This document shows positions 25,701 through 37,400 of a stretch of DNA of 44,316 nucleotides, piece by piece. Every line of letters starts with the position of its first letter. The first letter of the stretch is position 1. Origin of the DNA: Heterobasidion occidentale (Eukaryota > Basidiomycota > Agaricomycetes > Russulales > Bondarzewiaceae); contig JBCAQO010000048.1 of assembly GCA_039111635.1 (NCBI GenBank), positions 1 to 44,316 of the forward strand, given 5' to 3'. The notes below the pieces were generated by a model. That model saw only the letters and a program-made list of their open reading frames with translations. It was not told where the DNA came from and did no database searches. A program made the position numbers and the translations under genes.

Positions 25701-26287
25701 ACCGCGTACGGAAGCGAGATGCTTGTGACTTGGTCTGACTGGATGCTAGCTGTCATTACGACTCACAAGCTCAGATGATATAATGGAGTGCATCCGGACG
25801 ACTCGAGCATCCGACCTCAAACACATCTCGCCACGAAGAGCAACTACTCACAAAATCACAGATGAAGGTCGTCAAGGAGCCGCATTTGGAGACATGGCCC
25901 GAAGTACATGTGCACACTCCTTCCCAAAGCACTGTGCTAACTATAGGCTCGTTCCGATCGCAGGAACAACATGCGAAGAAGTCATTGCGCGCACAAGGGT
26001 ACACGATGCTTAATAGATCCAAGTCCCCTCGGGTCTCTCAAGTTGAGATAGTCAGGATCGGGGGCTGCTGGTGGTGGAGATATCCAGCGGGCATTGCTCC
26101 CAAGGTTGATCCACCCCCAACCGTGAAGACGAGTCGAGAGGGATGAGAAAGCGGAAGGAGGTCGACGCGCGCGCGCAGAGACGTCGCCGAGGGGGCAAGA
26201 CAGATACGACAGCAAGCGGCGGGTGGTGGAGTGGGGGCATGTTGTGCATGAGGAGTTTGATGATGACCAGGAGATGCTGAGCTGATA
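22759..26287. other. Gene-poor region, no recognised gene
   Basis: About 3.5 kb. Open frames on both strands are all below about 220 codons, overlap one another, and none shows a domain, a convincing splice pattern or a family motif. Degraded genes could be present but I cannot identify them. Confidence 0.4.
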
Positions 26288-26620
26288 GTGGATGAGATCG
26301 GAGGAGAGCGTGAGGGTGCAGAGAGCGCACGTCCAAGGCAGCCGCGGGAGGTATCGTTGATGGAGATGGTGCGGCCGTCAAAGGTCAAGATCAGCAAACC
26401 CAAAAGGCAGCAGGTAGAACTCAATTCAAGAGACGAGGAAGAGTGGGTGCTGGACCTAGATTTAGAAGCAAATGTCGCTCCGTCCGATGTCTATCTTGAG
26501 TCGGACTCCGAGGGTTCCTGGGATGAGGGCGAGTGGGAGGTCGTGGAACGTGGATCGAACGCGGGAAGGGATAGACGGAAGTTGTTCTCGGAAGTCGTTC
26601 GGGGGCACAAACCTGCGTAG
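26288..26620 (+). CDS. Small acidic hypothetical protein (weak)
   Basis: 110 codons, not recognised. A basic patch (VKISKPKRQQ) is followed by an acidic middle (EEEWVLDLDLE, YLESDSEGSWDEGEWEVVE), giving a charge pattern that looks selected rather than random. A second ATG at 26360 would give a shorter form. There is no membrane segment or enzyme motif. It could be a lone exon or a remnant of a longer gene. No function is assigned. Confidence 0.3.
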   Translation: MDEIGGEREGAESARPRQPREVSLMEMVRPSKVKISKPKRQQVELNSRDEEEWVLDLDLEANVAPSDVYLESDSEGSWDEGEWEVVERGSNAGRDRRKLFSEVVRGHKPA

Positions 26621-28067
26621 AGTTGGAACGAGGATCTTTGTATGTCGGGAGAATCAGAGAGGATCCTGCTGGGAAACCCGCGTATCGCGTAGCTTTTCAG
26701 GGCTTCAAGCGTCAGGGACCTCAGGGCCTCCGAGTTTCGGAGATGTTTATAAGTCTAGACAGACGATCTGCAATATGCGTTAGGACTCACAATCTGGCGC
26801 GACAGGGAATCCATCGCGTTCGCACAACTCAAATATATGCAGGACGCTTCTCACACGATGCTGAACCCCTGTTTTGCTGGCACCGCGGAGTAGTCCTTCA
26901 TGAGAGGTCGACGAAGGTCGACGAGGGTCAATAACAGTCAGCCGACCTGGGCCTGCTGAACGGACATTGAGCTCTGAACGCAATATGCGCGGCGACGACA
27001 TCAGCCGCATTTGATCCAGACTCTCGTCGTTCCTCATTCTGTAAGACTGTTCTCGACAACATTCAGTGTCCCAGTACAGGCAATCTTACCTTCAAAATTG
27101 TACAAGTAAGGAGGGCACGGGGTTATAAGTTCCCATGACGGTCAAAAGAGGCTCTGCGTTCAGCTACTTGTTTCTCTAAAACGGCCTGATAAACCTCGAC
27201 GCGAGAGAGTTGGTTGGCAGACAATAGGGAAGACACTGACTGCTGCGTCTCTAGAGTTGTCGGAGCAGTGTCGGAGCCAACTCTCATCTGTGGGCGCTTG
27301 AGTTCGGATTTGATTTGAGCGATTCGAGGACGATTGAGCAATATATCAGATCGTCAGAGGAGGTACATCGAGGTATGCCCGGCCGGGTAGGAGCAGCTAG
27401 GCAAGTCGCTGACGGGAAGGACTTGTCAGATTTGCATGTATCGTCAATGCATACGCATGCGCAGGATCAGCTTCTCTCGGCATGTTGCTGGATGACGGAA
27501 GGAGCTTTTTTGAGCGTCACGCATGGGACGAGTGCTTCTGATATGGTGTTGAGCCAGAGATGGCAGCATTGTGAGTTTCGTACCTCAAACCCGTGGATAC
27601 CGCACGATGAACGCTTTGAACAGAGATACTCCAGTCGATATAGCGCAGGGCGTCAACATCGTGGCGTTCAACGTCAACTTTGACATATTTAGCTTGACTC
27701 TATTTGCCGCATGCCGCTTGAATGATTCACCATGTCGTAACCTCGAGAAGTCTGATGTTCTGACTTGAGGGTTGACTTGATCGCGTCGGGGCAGAGGAAC
27801 GTCGTATGTATTGATAAACTCCAAAACAATATGCTAGTGAATAGTATACCCAAGATACCCAAAGAAGCGGCTGTGCCGCCGATGCATGATGGGAGGAGCG
27901 AGCGTCCATGCAGGGTGTGCGCATCGAAGCGTTCTATACAATGGACTCCACACCCGCTTCGACAAGTGGGTATGCGACATGGTCAGCAGACCACTGGCAG
28001 CCACTGGCTCGACAGCGATAAGTGTGTGAAGATCAGTCCAGAAGGGGTTATTGCGTCCCAAAGGCGC
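26621..28067. other. Intergenic region downstream of the P450 gene
   Basis: No recognised gene. The open frame at 27765-28499 (+) is the antisense of the P450 C-terminus and its 3' flank and is not considered real. Confidence 0.45.
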
Positions 28068-30314
28068 TCAACTCTGTTGGGCCAAGGATATGTGGAGGGG
28101 AAGGAGACCACCCTTGCCGTCGATGACAGGCTGCAGGGTGGGAGAGATGACGCGACGGATGTTCGCTGTTGTGCTTCTGAACTCGATGGACCGGATGAGC
28201 GTCGCCACAATAACCTTGAACTCGACGATAGCTATGGCGGCCGTGGGCGTCAGATTCGAAAACTGTGCGTGATTTCCGGGCTCCGTTTGCTTACCGAGTC
28301 GGTACCCAATGCAGCTCCGTGGTCCGTCGCAGAAAGTGACGATATTGCCCCATCCACGAGGCAGCTCACTCGACGGGGGAACACCCCCCGGTGTCAACCA
28401 GCGTTCGGGCTTGAATTCATGACCGTCAGGGCCCCAGACATCGGGGTTTACGTTCATGGTCGCGAACGGGAGGTGGAAGACCTGAATGTTACGGGATGAG
28501 CAATGTCCAGGAAAATAGATAACGTGTTACTCACCTGTCCAGCTTTGACAGGCAGGGAAGTAAGTGTCCTTCCGTCGGTTGTACGAATCGGTTTGCTCAA
28601 GGGGATGATGTCGTTTTCCAGAGCAACCCGTTCAGTACGGGGCGCAGCGGGGTGAAGACGGAGACTGTAAATGTGTCAGGCGTTAAGCAAGGCGTCGTTT
28701 TAAGTTACGAGATTTCACATGCAGGGTCAAAGAAATATACACACCCTTCGCGCACAACGGCATCGAGGTACTCGAGCTTCTGTACATTATCGTAATCCAA
28801 ATCCTGACCGAAAGTCTGTATCTCCTCACGGAGCTTCTGCTGGACTTCAGGGTTGCGCGCAAGGTCAAGGAGGGTGAAATTAAGGGAGCCAGCAGTGGTC
28901 TCATGCCCAACCATGCTATGCAGTATCTTAGCTAGCTGTTTCGGACACAAATAATAATCGCACTTACAGGAACGTGGCGATCTATCAGAGACAAAATGAC
29001 TGCGTCAGTCATAAACGAACACGGGATGAAGTTAAAGCCCTACATTGTCCAGAATTTGCGCATGCGAGAGGCCCTTCTCGCCTTTCAAGTCCCGGCTGTC
29101 CTTGATCAGTAGAGAAAGTATGTCCTTGCCCTTGTCTGAAATCTGTCCCCTTTCGAGGATGCGCGATGCTAGCTTCGTGACAATACTCTTGGCAACACCT
29201 TCCTCTTGCAAACCACCAATGGGAAGTTTGGCGATCCAAGGGAAAGTGAAAAGAAGAATAGGAGCAAAGAAAACCTGCAAATGTCAAGCCCATGTTCACA
29301 TCTTTGTGCCAGGATGCAGAGATCTCCTTGGCTTCCGTGCTCTCGCCCATGTTAAAATCATGGCCGAAGGCAGTACGTCCAAGAATATCGAGGCTGTGAA
29401 GCACATGTTAGGGTCACGATGGTCGATGATCCTGTGGCGCTGATAGGAACTTACGTGCACGCGGAGGTGTGAGGGACAATATTGATAGTCATCTCCCCGC
29501 CATTTGAAAGAATTTGGTTAGTGAGCCTGCTCTCGAGCTTTTGTATGAATAAGCAATTCAATGTTAGCGGCGTGCAATTGAATGGGCAGCAAAGGCATCA
29601 TACCTTCTCAGCGCATTCCCAGACATCGTCAGCCATGCCACGGACGCTTTCCGGACTGGAAGCATATTTCGTTGATCAGACATGGTAAGCCCCCGGTTCC
29701 GAAAAGAGGCCTATCAAACTTACGAGAAAGCAGGAGCAAGAAGTCGGCGTTGGTGCCTATGCTCTGCGCCCTCCGCCCAGACCAATCCCTTCCCGAGGAG
29801 TTTGACGACGATAGGTCGGAACATCGGAGCTTTCACTGAAGCGGCAGAAAATGTCAGAAACAATGGAACACCACGCTATCATCCAAGAATGAATGATTCA
29901 CCATATCTCTCCGAGTACTGGAAGATGTGTGCAGCAGCAGCATTGTCTGCTACAACAATCTAGTATATCATCAGTTCTGTCAACTAGGCAGATACTGGCG
30001 GCAGGTACTTACCACATCACCGTGAAAAAGAGCGGCCTTGATTTTGAAGAGCGGGCCTAACCGAGCGGTCCACTTGTTGTACATCTCACAGGCCTGGTGT
30101 TCAAACACCTGACGCTCATTGCCCCAAATCCAGCTGCCTTCACTGGCAGGCTGCCATACGGCGTTAAGGCCTATTCAATTCACAAAGAACAAAGAAGGAT
30201 CCTCACAGGGCTAGGAAGGTAACTGACGTCCCGCTTCTTGCCAAAGACATATCGTGCGAGCACAGCTAACACGACAGTCGACAGCAATAACGAAAAGGAC
30301 GGGGCGAGCGACAT
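28068..30314 (-). CDS. Cytochrome P450 monooxygenase, one frame break
   Basis: ER-anchored haem monooxygenase of a basidiomycete family; CYP family not assigned. The start at 30314 opens a hydrophobic anchor (APSFSLLLSTVVLAVLARYV). Then NAVWQPASEGSWIWGNERQV, WTARLGPLFKIKAALFHGDV, DNAAAAHIFQYSERYG, KGLVWAEGAEHRHQRRLLAP (B/C-helix region), CTLDILGRTAFGHDF, the I-helix VGHETTAGSLNF (about 28880-28920), the K-helix EGLR formed across an intron and followed by LHPAAPRTERVA, PERW, and the haem loop FCDGPRSCIGYR with the ligand Cys. Several short introns; the last is 63 bases, contains CTGAC, and joins GYRL to AIVEFKVIVATLIRSIEF. Because 63 is a multiple of three, the unspliced frame is also open. 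A run of four A at 29270-29273 (four T in the mRNA) appears one base too long and shifts the frame in front of APILLFTFPWIAKLPIGG. Confidence 0.9.
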
Positions 30315-30424
30315 GATCGGTCAAGGGGATGTTGTGGACGAAATCAAAAGAAAGTCGGGGTGCTGTGTGCGATGAGATGTACAATATGAGAGTCGAAGTT
30401 AAGAAGCTGAAGCAGCCGCGACAG

Positions 30425-30432
30425 AATATTTA
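30425..30432 (-). promoter_or_regulatory. TATA-like element upstream of the P450 gene
   Basis: Reads TAAATATT on the minus strand, about 110 bases before the start codon. The position is reasonable for a fungal core promoter; based on sequence only. Confidence 0.35.
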
Positions 30433-30952
30433 TCTGCCTTGGATGGGACGCCAGCGCAGAACTCCGGGGCTCGGTCTTCATGTATTACTGTATCATCTAG
30501 GACCATCGCTTCCGCTGTGAATTACAGAGACTCGTTCTGGTCCAGCTTAGTCCACGTTTCGGTATTTAGCCGTGGTCTCCTTATAGGGAAACGGGTCACG
30601 GCGATAGAGAGTTGCATTTGATTTAAACCTACCCCCGTTTCGAGGCCCTGTACGTAAAGCAAAGCTTTTTGATCGGAATGTGTATCACTCACCGGCGCTG
30701 TGCGCAACTTTATAAGTATGCACCAAGGGATATCTAGTGTTCGCTGACACTGAGCGACTCCATGGTCAACAACGCGACTTACCAACATCCAATAGAGTCC
30801 GTGGCGCTGCGAGTTGACAGCGCCACTAATCGTGTTCTCCTTTCGGCAAAGAGGTTGGCAAAAAGAAACATCCATTTCCGGGCGTTAACAGGCGTTAATA
30901 ACCGCCAGGTGCCGAAGAGTCTAATAAATTTACGGCAAAGTGACGCCTCGTA

Positions 30953-30967
30953 TGTCACGTCGTGACA
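30953..30967. promoter_or_regulatory. Perfect 15-bp palindrome TGTCACGTCGTGACA
   Basis: Arms TGTCACG and CGTGACA around a central T, in the divergent promoter region. Dyad symmetry suits a dimeric regulator, for example bZIP or bHLH type. The protein that binds is unknown. Confidence 0.45.
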
Positions 30968-31822
30968 TTTATCGAGGTAGGCACCTCCACGTAGGTTTAC
31001 GCCTGCCAGCTACGTATGATCCTCTCCAACGTCCATTCCGTGAGATGCCGTTCATTGACCTTTGACATTCGCACCTCACCGAGAAAAAGGGATAACGCCT
31101 GCATTGCAGGGAGAATGGTTCCCGAGAAAAACAGCGGCAACCACTAGGTGGGTCCAAGTGACGAGCTATGATGTACTTATTCGTACGAGACGCGCCTGGG
31201 AGGATAACGAGAGTTTGCACTTAGGCGCGGTGAAATCAGAAGACGTCTTAACGACGCCCGCGCAGACCGCTGCCCCGCATGCTCATGAACAAACATTCGC
31301 GTCCATGATTGCGCAGTGTCCAAGGCAACTAGGGCTCGTACGGTCTGGCAGGGCCTTACTCGGTCCCCAAGCATGTTGGGCAGGCTATCGTGTACATTCC
31401 TGTGCGAGTGCTGCGGCCAAAGCGTGGCTTTGGGGTGTGGTGCCGGTGAGCGCTTCTTGGCAGAGGTGCCTAGACTGTTCGAGCGAAGAAGCGTGATCCA
31501 AGCAAAAAAAAAACCGCGTCTGTTTCCGTCCCCAGCGCGCCTCTCGTGAGGAGGGACTCCCGAGATCCTCAGATCCGAGGTTCCTTCTTGAACCCTGGGA
31601 CTCTCACGTTCTCCAGTTCGTCATTATCCATTCCCAATTTGCCCTCCATCAATCTGGTACTTATACTCCTTCGTCGCTCCTTTCATACCCTTCTTCACCG
31701 TCTGGTCTCCCCGCTTCCCCCTTGATCCTCCGGCTGTGAAGAGCCTCGTCCTTCATTTATCCTCTTGTAGATCCAACCAACCTAGCCTTCACCCTTCATC
31801 CCCCTCCTGTCGATAGGTCACT

Positions 31823-33359
31823 ATGGTTGATTGGCAGTCCACAGCAGAGCTCATCCACGATGCAGGTAAGTAATACAGGCGATTCACCATGTCGTGAAAC
31901 CTCACTCACGCGGATCGGCACTGTAGATGCCTTCGGAAAATTCATGCACGCATTGCTCGGTTTATATCTGTGAGGATCTATTCGTACCCGTTAATTTCTG
32001 TCGGGTTTTAACTCTAGGATTGATTGCAGATGGGAATGGTTCACTTCCCTTGACTTCGATATTGCTTTCGTCATTAGCAAAAGAAAATTCCGATGGCCAT
32101 TGGTGCGCGGCACTGCTAAGTGTTCTGGTAGTGATGCTCATGCTCGGCTTGTCTTAGGCTTTCTACTTCCTTGGGCGCTACAGTCTGTTGGCTGCACTTG
32201 TGGGAATGTAAGTCAGCGATGACAAGCAATGCGTTAGTACTCAGCTGATTTCGGATCTCCTCGTTTAGTGTTGTTGCCTTGAATGTCAGGACGTGAGTAG
32301 CGTTTGCTTACTGAGGTTACTTCCGCGGTACCGACGTCCGTTTCAGGGAAGTGGATTGCCAGGCGTTGTACACATTCAACCAAATTGCTGGTAATTTCAC
32401 CATCGGGTTCGCAAGCATCAACCTGTCCCTTCGAACGTGGGTGTCTATCCTCTCGTCCCTTTGAAAAAGACTTAACTCAACCCGTATGTAGCATGGCGAT
32501 CTGGTCCCAGAACAAGTTGATCGTGATCCCAATCGCCGCCATCATTTGTGGACACTGGGGTCTGCTCTTGCGGGGAGTCGTGCTCGTCAAGGCGCAGTGG
32601 GTCGAGGGCCAGGGCTGCGCGATCACGGGCTCTAGCAATACCATCCTCATCGCCACATATGTGTATACGATGTCTTTCGACTTCGTCGTCACCATTTTGA
32701 CAGCGTACAAGCTTGCGTTCAAGAAGGGTGCTCGCAGTCAGTTGGTATCTATGATCTTCGCGGACGGTTTGATCTACTTCGTCATCGCGTGGGTCCCATC
32801 TCATTTTGGTCAAATGGGAGAAAGTGTTTTTGACATGATATCATCAGGTTCCTCGCTAACACGATCGCTGTGATCTTCCTTGTCCTCAACCTGAACGCCG
32901 TCATGTCCGTTATTGCCGCTGTCCCATCGGCCGTCGTTTCCACCGTAAGCCCACCTGTTTTATTTCCTGATGTGCAACCATTGAACGAAGTATAGATCGT
33001 GTCCTGTCGCGTCGTCCGCCGGCTGAGCAACTACACGAACAAGGGTCCAGAAATGTTCACGTACGTAATCGAGCATGATCGCATTGGTCTCGCATCTGAT
33101 GTCTCTGTACTAGTCCCACACAAGGATCGACACTCGAGTTTCACTCTGGACAGCGTAGTGCTAACATCGCGGTAAACCGGTCACAGGGTGTGCACGTACA
33201 GGTCAGTTCTTAAGCTTTAGTCTGCTCGACAGCACTCAGCTCTTTCTATAGATGGAAACATTTGCCGTTGCGGACAAGGCAGATCACGTAGTCAAGGACG
33301 CAGATTCGGACGTGGAGGCACAGGGGATCCACGACGACTTCAAGCGACCAGCTTACTAG
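31823..33359 (+). CDS. Seven-helix membrane protein of unknown function (Agaricomycete orphan family)
   Basis: Intact, about 325 residues in about 11 exons, all with clean GT..AG sites and consistent phase. The start MVDWQSTAELIHDA is followed by helices around FMHALLGLYLWEWFTSL, WPLAFYFLGRYSLLAALVGI, AGNFTIGFASINLSL, LIVIPIAAIICGHWGLLL, ILIATYVYTMSFDFVVTILT, LVSMIFADGLIYFVIAFLA and NAVMSVIAAVPSAVVSTI. A basic stretch SCRVVRRLSNY follows the last helix, then a polar C-terminal tail rich in Asp, Gln and Ser. Many paralogues with this layout exist in mushroom-forming fungi and are annotated only as hypothetical; receptor-like topology is an inference from helix count, not a shown function. It is divergent from the P450. 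Confidence 0.85.
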
Positions 33360-34453
33360 GCTCTTCAGTCCTCCCTTTCCCAGGTGGAATATACATTGTC
33401 CTCCTGTTCCTTGCCGCTCTTTACACCGACACATCCCTCAACCCTACGCGTACCCTCCCTACCCGTAGGCTAATCGCATTCCGTCTTTCCGACTCTTCTC
33501 TTGGGGTAAATAGTCTTGTTGCATTTCCCTCGACGGGATCGGATTGTGGATTGAGTCCATATCAAAAGCCCTCATTGTCGCCAAAAGCTGTCTTACGGAG
33601 CGAGGCCCGTTCTTCCGTCCTTTACATCAGAATGGCCGTATGTGGCTCTCTTCCGTCGTTGCACATTGTGTATTTGTAGAATTCAAGTTGGGATACGTTG
33701 CTGTCCGTGCATCATTGGTCGATTGTTCCGGAACGCCAATCTCGATATCCTCTTCGGATCTGGCTTGGAATGAAGGTTGGGGAAGCGAGGGTGGGGTTCT
33801 TTGCGGAGGCACATCCGATGAGATCTTGTTAAGCTCCGAAGCTCTCTGGCTTCTCTGTTGTAGAAGCGAAATGCATTGGCTTTTAGGCATTTCACAAAGA
33901 TTTGGGTGGGAAGCAGGAACTGAAGCACGCTAGGGATTAAAAATACTCGCGCCAATTCTGGGGCTATCGTGCCGCGCACAGAATTCGGACGACGTAGAGG
34001 AGACTTTCGTCTAGGACGTTGCGGGAAACGGTACGTACACCGTTAGTAACCGATCAATTCTCACTTAATGTCTGTTACGTCGAGCTCTAAGGGGAGCGCC
34101 GCCGAACGAATATTAGGAACGGGCTGGAACGCAGACAGCCCAGCCCAACATCCAGCCGAGCTTGCCCAGATCGCTAAGCATTTCACATCTACGGTGTTCA
34201 ACGCCTTGAAAGATTTACGGCCCCAATTTTGCAGTATGGCGTGTTCGCAGCTTTTTCGACTCTTACGAAACGCCGACAGCGGACATAAGGCTCCAAGCTA
34301 TTATATATCACCCTTCTGGCTTGCGCTTGCAACTAGGTTGAAGCAAGATGTGATTGTAACAAAGGGGACATCACGCAGTTACAGCATCTAAAGGAGCCGT
34401 TCGCTATTTACTTGTGCTCTGACTGCATCCGCTAGCTCGGTACACCTGGCCAG
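33360..34453. other. Convergent intergenic region
   Basis: About 1.1 kb between convergent genes. Two open frames (33544-33933 + and 33627-33890 -) overlap; the minus one has a Ser/Pro/Asn-rich composition that could be a protein tail but has no partner exons I can join. 34068-34391 (+) is open but unrecognised. None is called. Confidence 0.4.
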
Positions 34454-37400
34454 TCAGGTAATCGTTATCTCCGACCACTTGCGCGCAGGAATAGGTTGCG
34501 CAGCTATTCAGCAATTAGAAAAAATCAGTATGGCGTCTGAGGGCAATACGATGCACTTACCGGCCTCTTCGATATCGAACCTATACGGCGCCATGGCCCA
34601 CCCTTCTGCCTTCATCGTCTTCACCCGCTCCTTGCTCATCTTCCACCTGATGAACCCGTTCCACATATCAAACTCATCTACTGCAGTCAGAATGTAGAGC
34701 TCTCCCGGCTTCTTCACGAGGTTACCCTCCAGTACCTTGTTTATCCTTTTCGCGATATTATCAGGCTGATACGACCCTGGCTTGTAGAACATGAGTGCCA
34801 TCACAGGGTCGAACGGAGAAACAAGATTCATGGCGGTCCTAGGTGTGAACTTGTGTCTAGGTACGAGCGCCTCGAACGACCCTATCTCATCGAAGGTCTT
34901 CGCAAAGTCATTCGGCAGGGACACGGGGAAGGGTAGCGCCTCGTCAGGGCGAGAATATTCTCGAAGTCCACTCGCCAGGGGTCGAGGCATACTTTACGCC
35001 TAGACACCCGCCGTGTGTTGTCCGAAACCGGAATGGGGAGTTGTCCGCGGTAGATGGCGACCTCCGAAGCCAAAGAGCCTGACAGGATTTGGTGCAGATA
35101 CTCTGTTAGCCAATGAGATGGAAACCCGACACTATGCAGGCGAATGAGCAACCCAACGAAAGCGGCGAGATTTATGGGGTATCTGATGAGGTGACGACCC
35201 TTTTGCGGTATACCTGGGACGAGCGTGCTGAAAAGAACACGCGTGAGCCATATATTGAGCTCTTCGCGCGAAGCGAGGGTCGTTAATGGCCGAGGAAGTG
35301 GTTCGGGAGCCAGTTGAAAAACACCCCACATAGGTTCCATATCCACAACGCAGCACCCACGAAAGCGAGGAACGTCTTTCGGAAGAAGCAGTGTATAGCT
35401 GAGGGAAGATTGTGGGAATGAGTATCAGAATATGTATATAACGACGGTAAACATAATCGGGCCTTACTTATAGCAGAACTGATCTCCGCCTTCCCAAACT
35501 GAAGTGTTGAGGAGACAATTTGCAGCAACGGCTGCATCCGACTCATTCTCCAAGCTCGGAAGCGTCCACACAGCCGTATTGAGTGGACCATGGGTGTAGT
35601 CCCTGTTATAGCGACAGTGAGATCGAGTGAAGTGCCCAAAGTTAGATGACCAACACACGGTACGTTGCTGAGCCATGCACGCGTATAGGACTTAGGGAAG
35701 TGACCTGGTCTAGATCTGTGTCCTGGCAGCCTCATCTTTGCCAATTCCTGAGAAATCCCCAAGCAGAATCTCGATTTGTATGCGGCCTTGAAGAGCTTTG
35801 AAAGCATCTACCACAGCATCGAAGAAGATTTCTGTGACACAGAAGGAGGGGAAATCCTCGTCGATCTTTTCACACAACAGCCCCATCCGCTCGGCAAACC
35901 GATGAATTGACCGAACGAATCCAAATGGATCCATGATCATTCTGGGGTATCCGATTTCTCGTTCATGAACGCGATCCTGCAACAAACATGTTAGTACAAC
36001 GGATTCAAGAGAATGTTTCAGGACGTAGAATTCCCGTACGAAAAGTGAAGGATTGGGCTTCCACGTTTCCCGTATGTGTGCGTTGACCTATAAAATAGAC
36101 TTATGATGGATCGACGGCTCAAAGACGACATTCCTTTTGGACAGACCTTCTTCACCGATTGTTTCGACAATTCGGTGTTTTTTAGACCCCTGATTTGATT
36201 CCAGAGCTCTTCAAAACCGTCATGCCTCGGCCTCAAGATGGATGGTGGGAGGTATGCCTTAGTGAACTCATACCAACTCCCCTCCTCAAGAAACTCGAGG
36301 GGAGAGTCAGGTCCCATTCCATCAGGATCTAACATTATATCCACTAAGACTGATTTGGCAAGTTTCAACCACTCCGCACGCCTCCTGGGGTCAGTAGGTA
36401 GAGGCTCAGTCATATGAGGCTCAGCCGAGCTAATGATATCCTTGTCTTGCATCGCGCCAACGGCTCCTTCCACTTCTTGACGCTCTTCTTCTCTACGCTG
36501 ATTGATACTATCCCGGTAGGATGACGCATTGCTAGGGTCTTCTAACACATTCGAGGCGAACGTTTTAGGCTGCTTGATGTCACGATAGTCGAATATGCCT
36601 CGAACCGTTTTGCGATGGAGTCCAGCGTCCCAGTGTCTGAGGGAATGCAAGATACCGGAAATCGACTGCTCGCCAATGTGAATCCACGCCGGAAGCTGGG
36701 GAGGACGCATGTCCAAACGCTTGATCTGATCCTTGACAACCTCGCGGAAACTGACGCCAGCACATTCATTTGAGCGCAAGAAGAAAAAAGTTCAGAGTGG
36801 CTTCGTACCGCTGATGACAGTAAGACGGCATGACGACCCCTAAGTATGCATAGAGAATTGTTGCCTTGATCTCAGCTTCTTTTTCTTTGCTATTTGGCGT
36901 GTCTAACAATTGTTCCAACAGCGCAAAAATGCAGAGATCACGAGCTAAGGTCGTGGGATGGATATCTAAGAGCGTGGTATGTACTTTGAAGCTATCCCGT
37001 TTTGCTTTAGTCAGTTTGAGATATTCTTGGTGTAGGCCTATGATGGAGCCAAACACATGGCGGGCTGAAGTGAAGAACGGAGCTATAAGCTTCATGAGCA
37101 GGAATGATACGTCGGCACTTTACCATCACCAACGCCGCCAAACAAAAATGCTAGACGAGAAAGACGCAAAGCTGTCATCTTGAGAAGGTCTAGGGGATTT
37201 GTGTCGACGCCTTCTTCACGGCCCCAGTCTTGGATGATTGACATTATGTCGTCTTGGCCAACCTATAGACAGATAGAAGTTCTCTTGAAAAGTTGTTCAT
37301 GAAAAGACGCACCGTGTAATATTCCAAGACAGGGTCTCTGCCAAGACATTGTAAAAATCAACCGACAAGAGTAAGAGGAGGCGACTGATGCTGCTTTCTT

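Larger units (their letters stand above)
30315..31822. other. Divergent intergenic region between P450 and membrane protein
   Basis: About 1.5 kb serving as promoter space for two divergently transcribed genes. No gene is supported; a 144-codon open frame at 31062-31496 has no family features. A pyrimidine-rich leader precedes the membrane protein start at 31823. Confidence 0.5.

Noticed and set aside
27765..28499. 244-codon open frame on the plus strand
   Set aside because: Largely antisense to the P450 haem-binding exon; no resemblance to any family.
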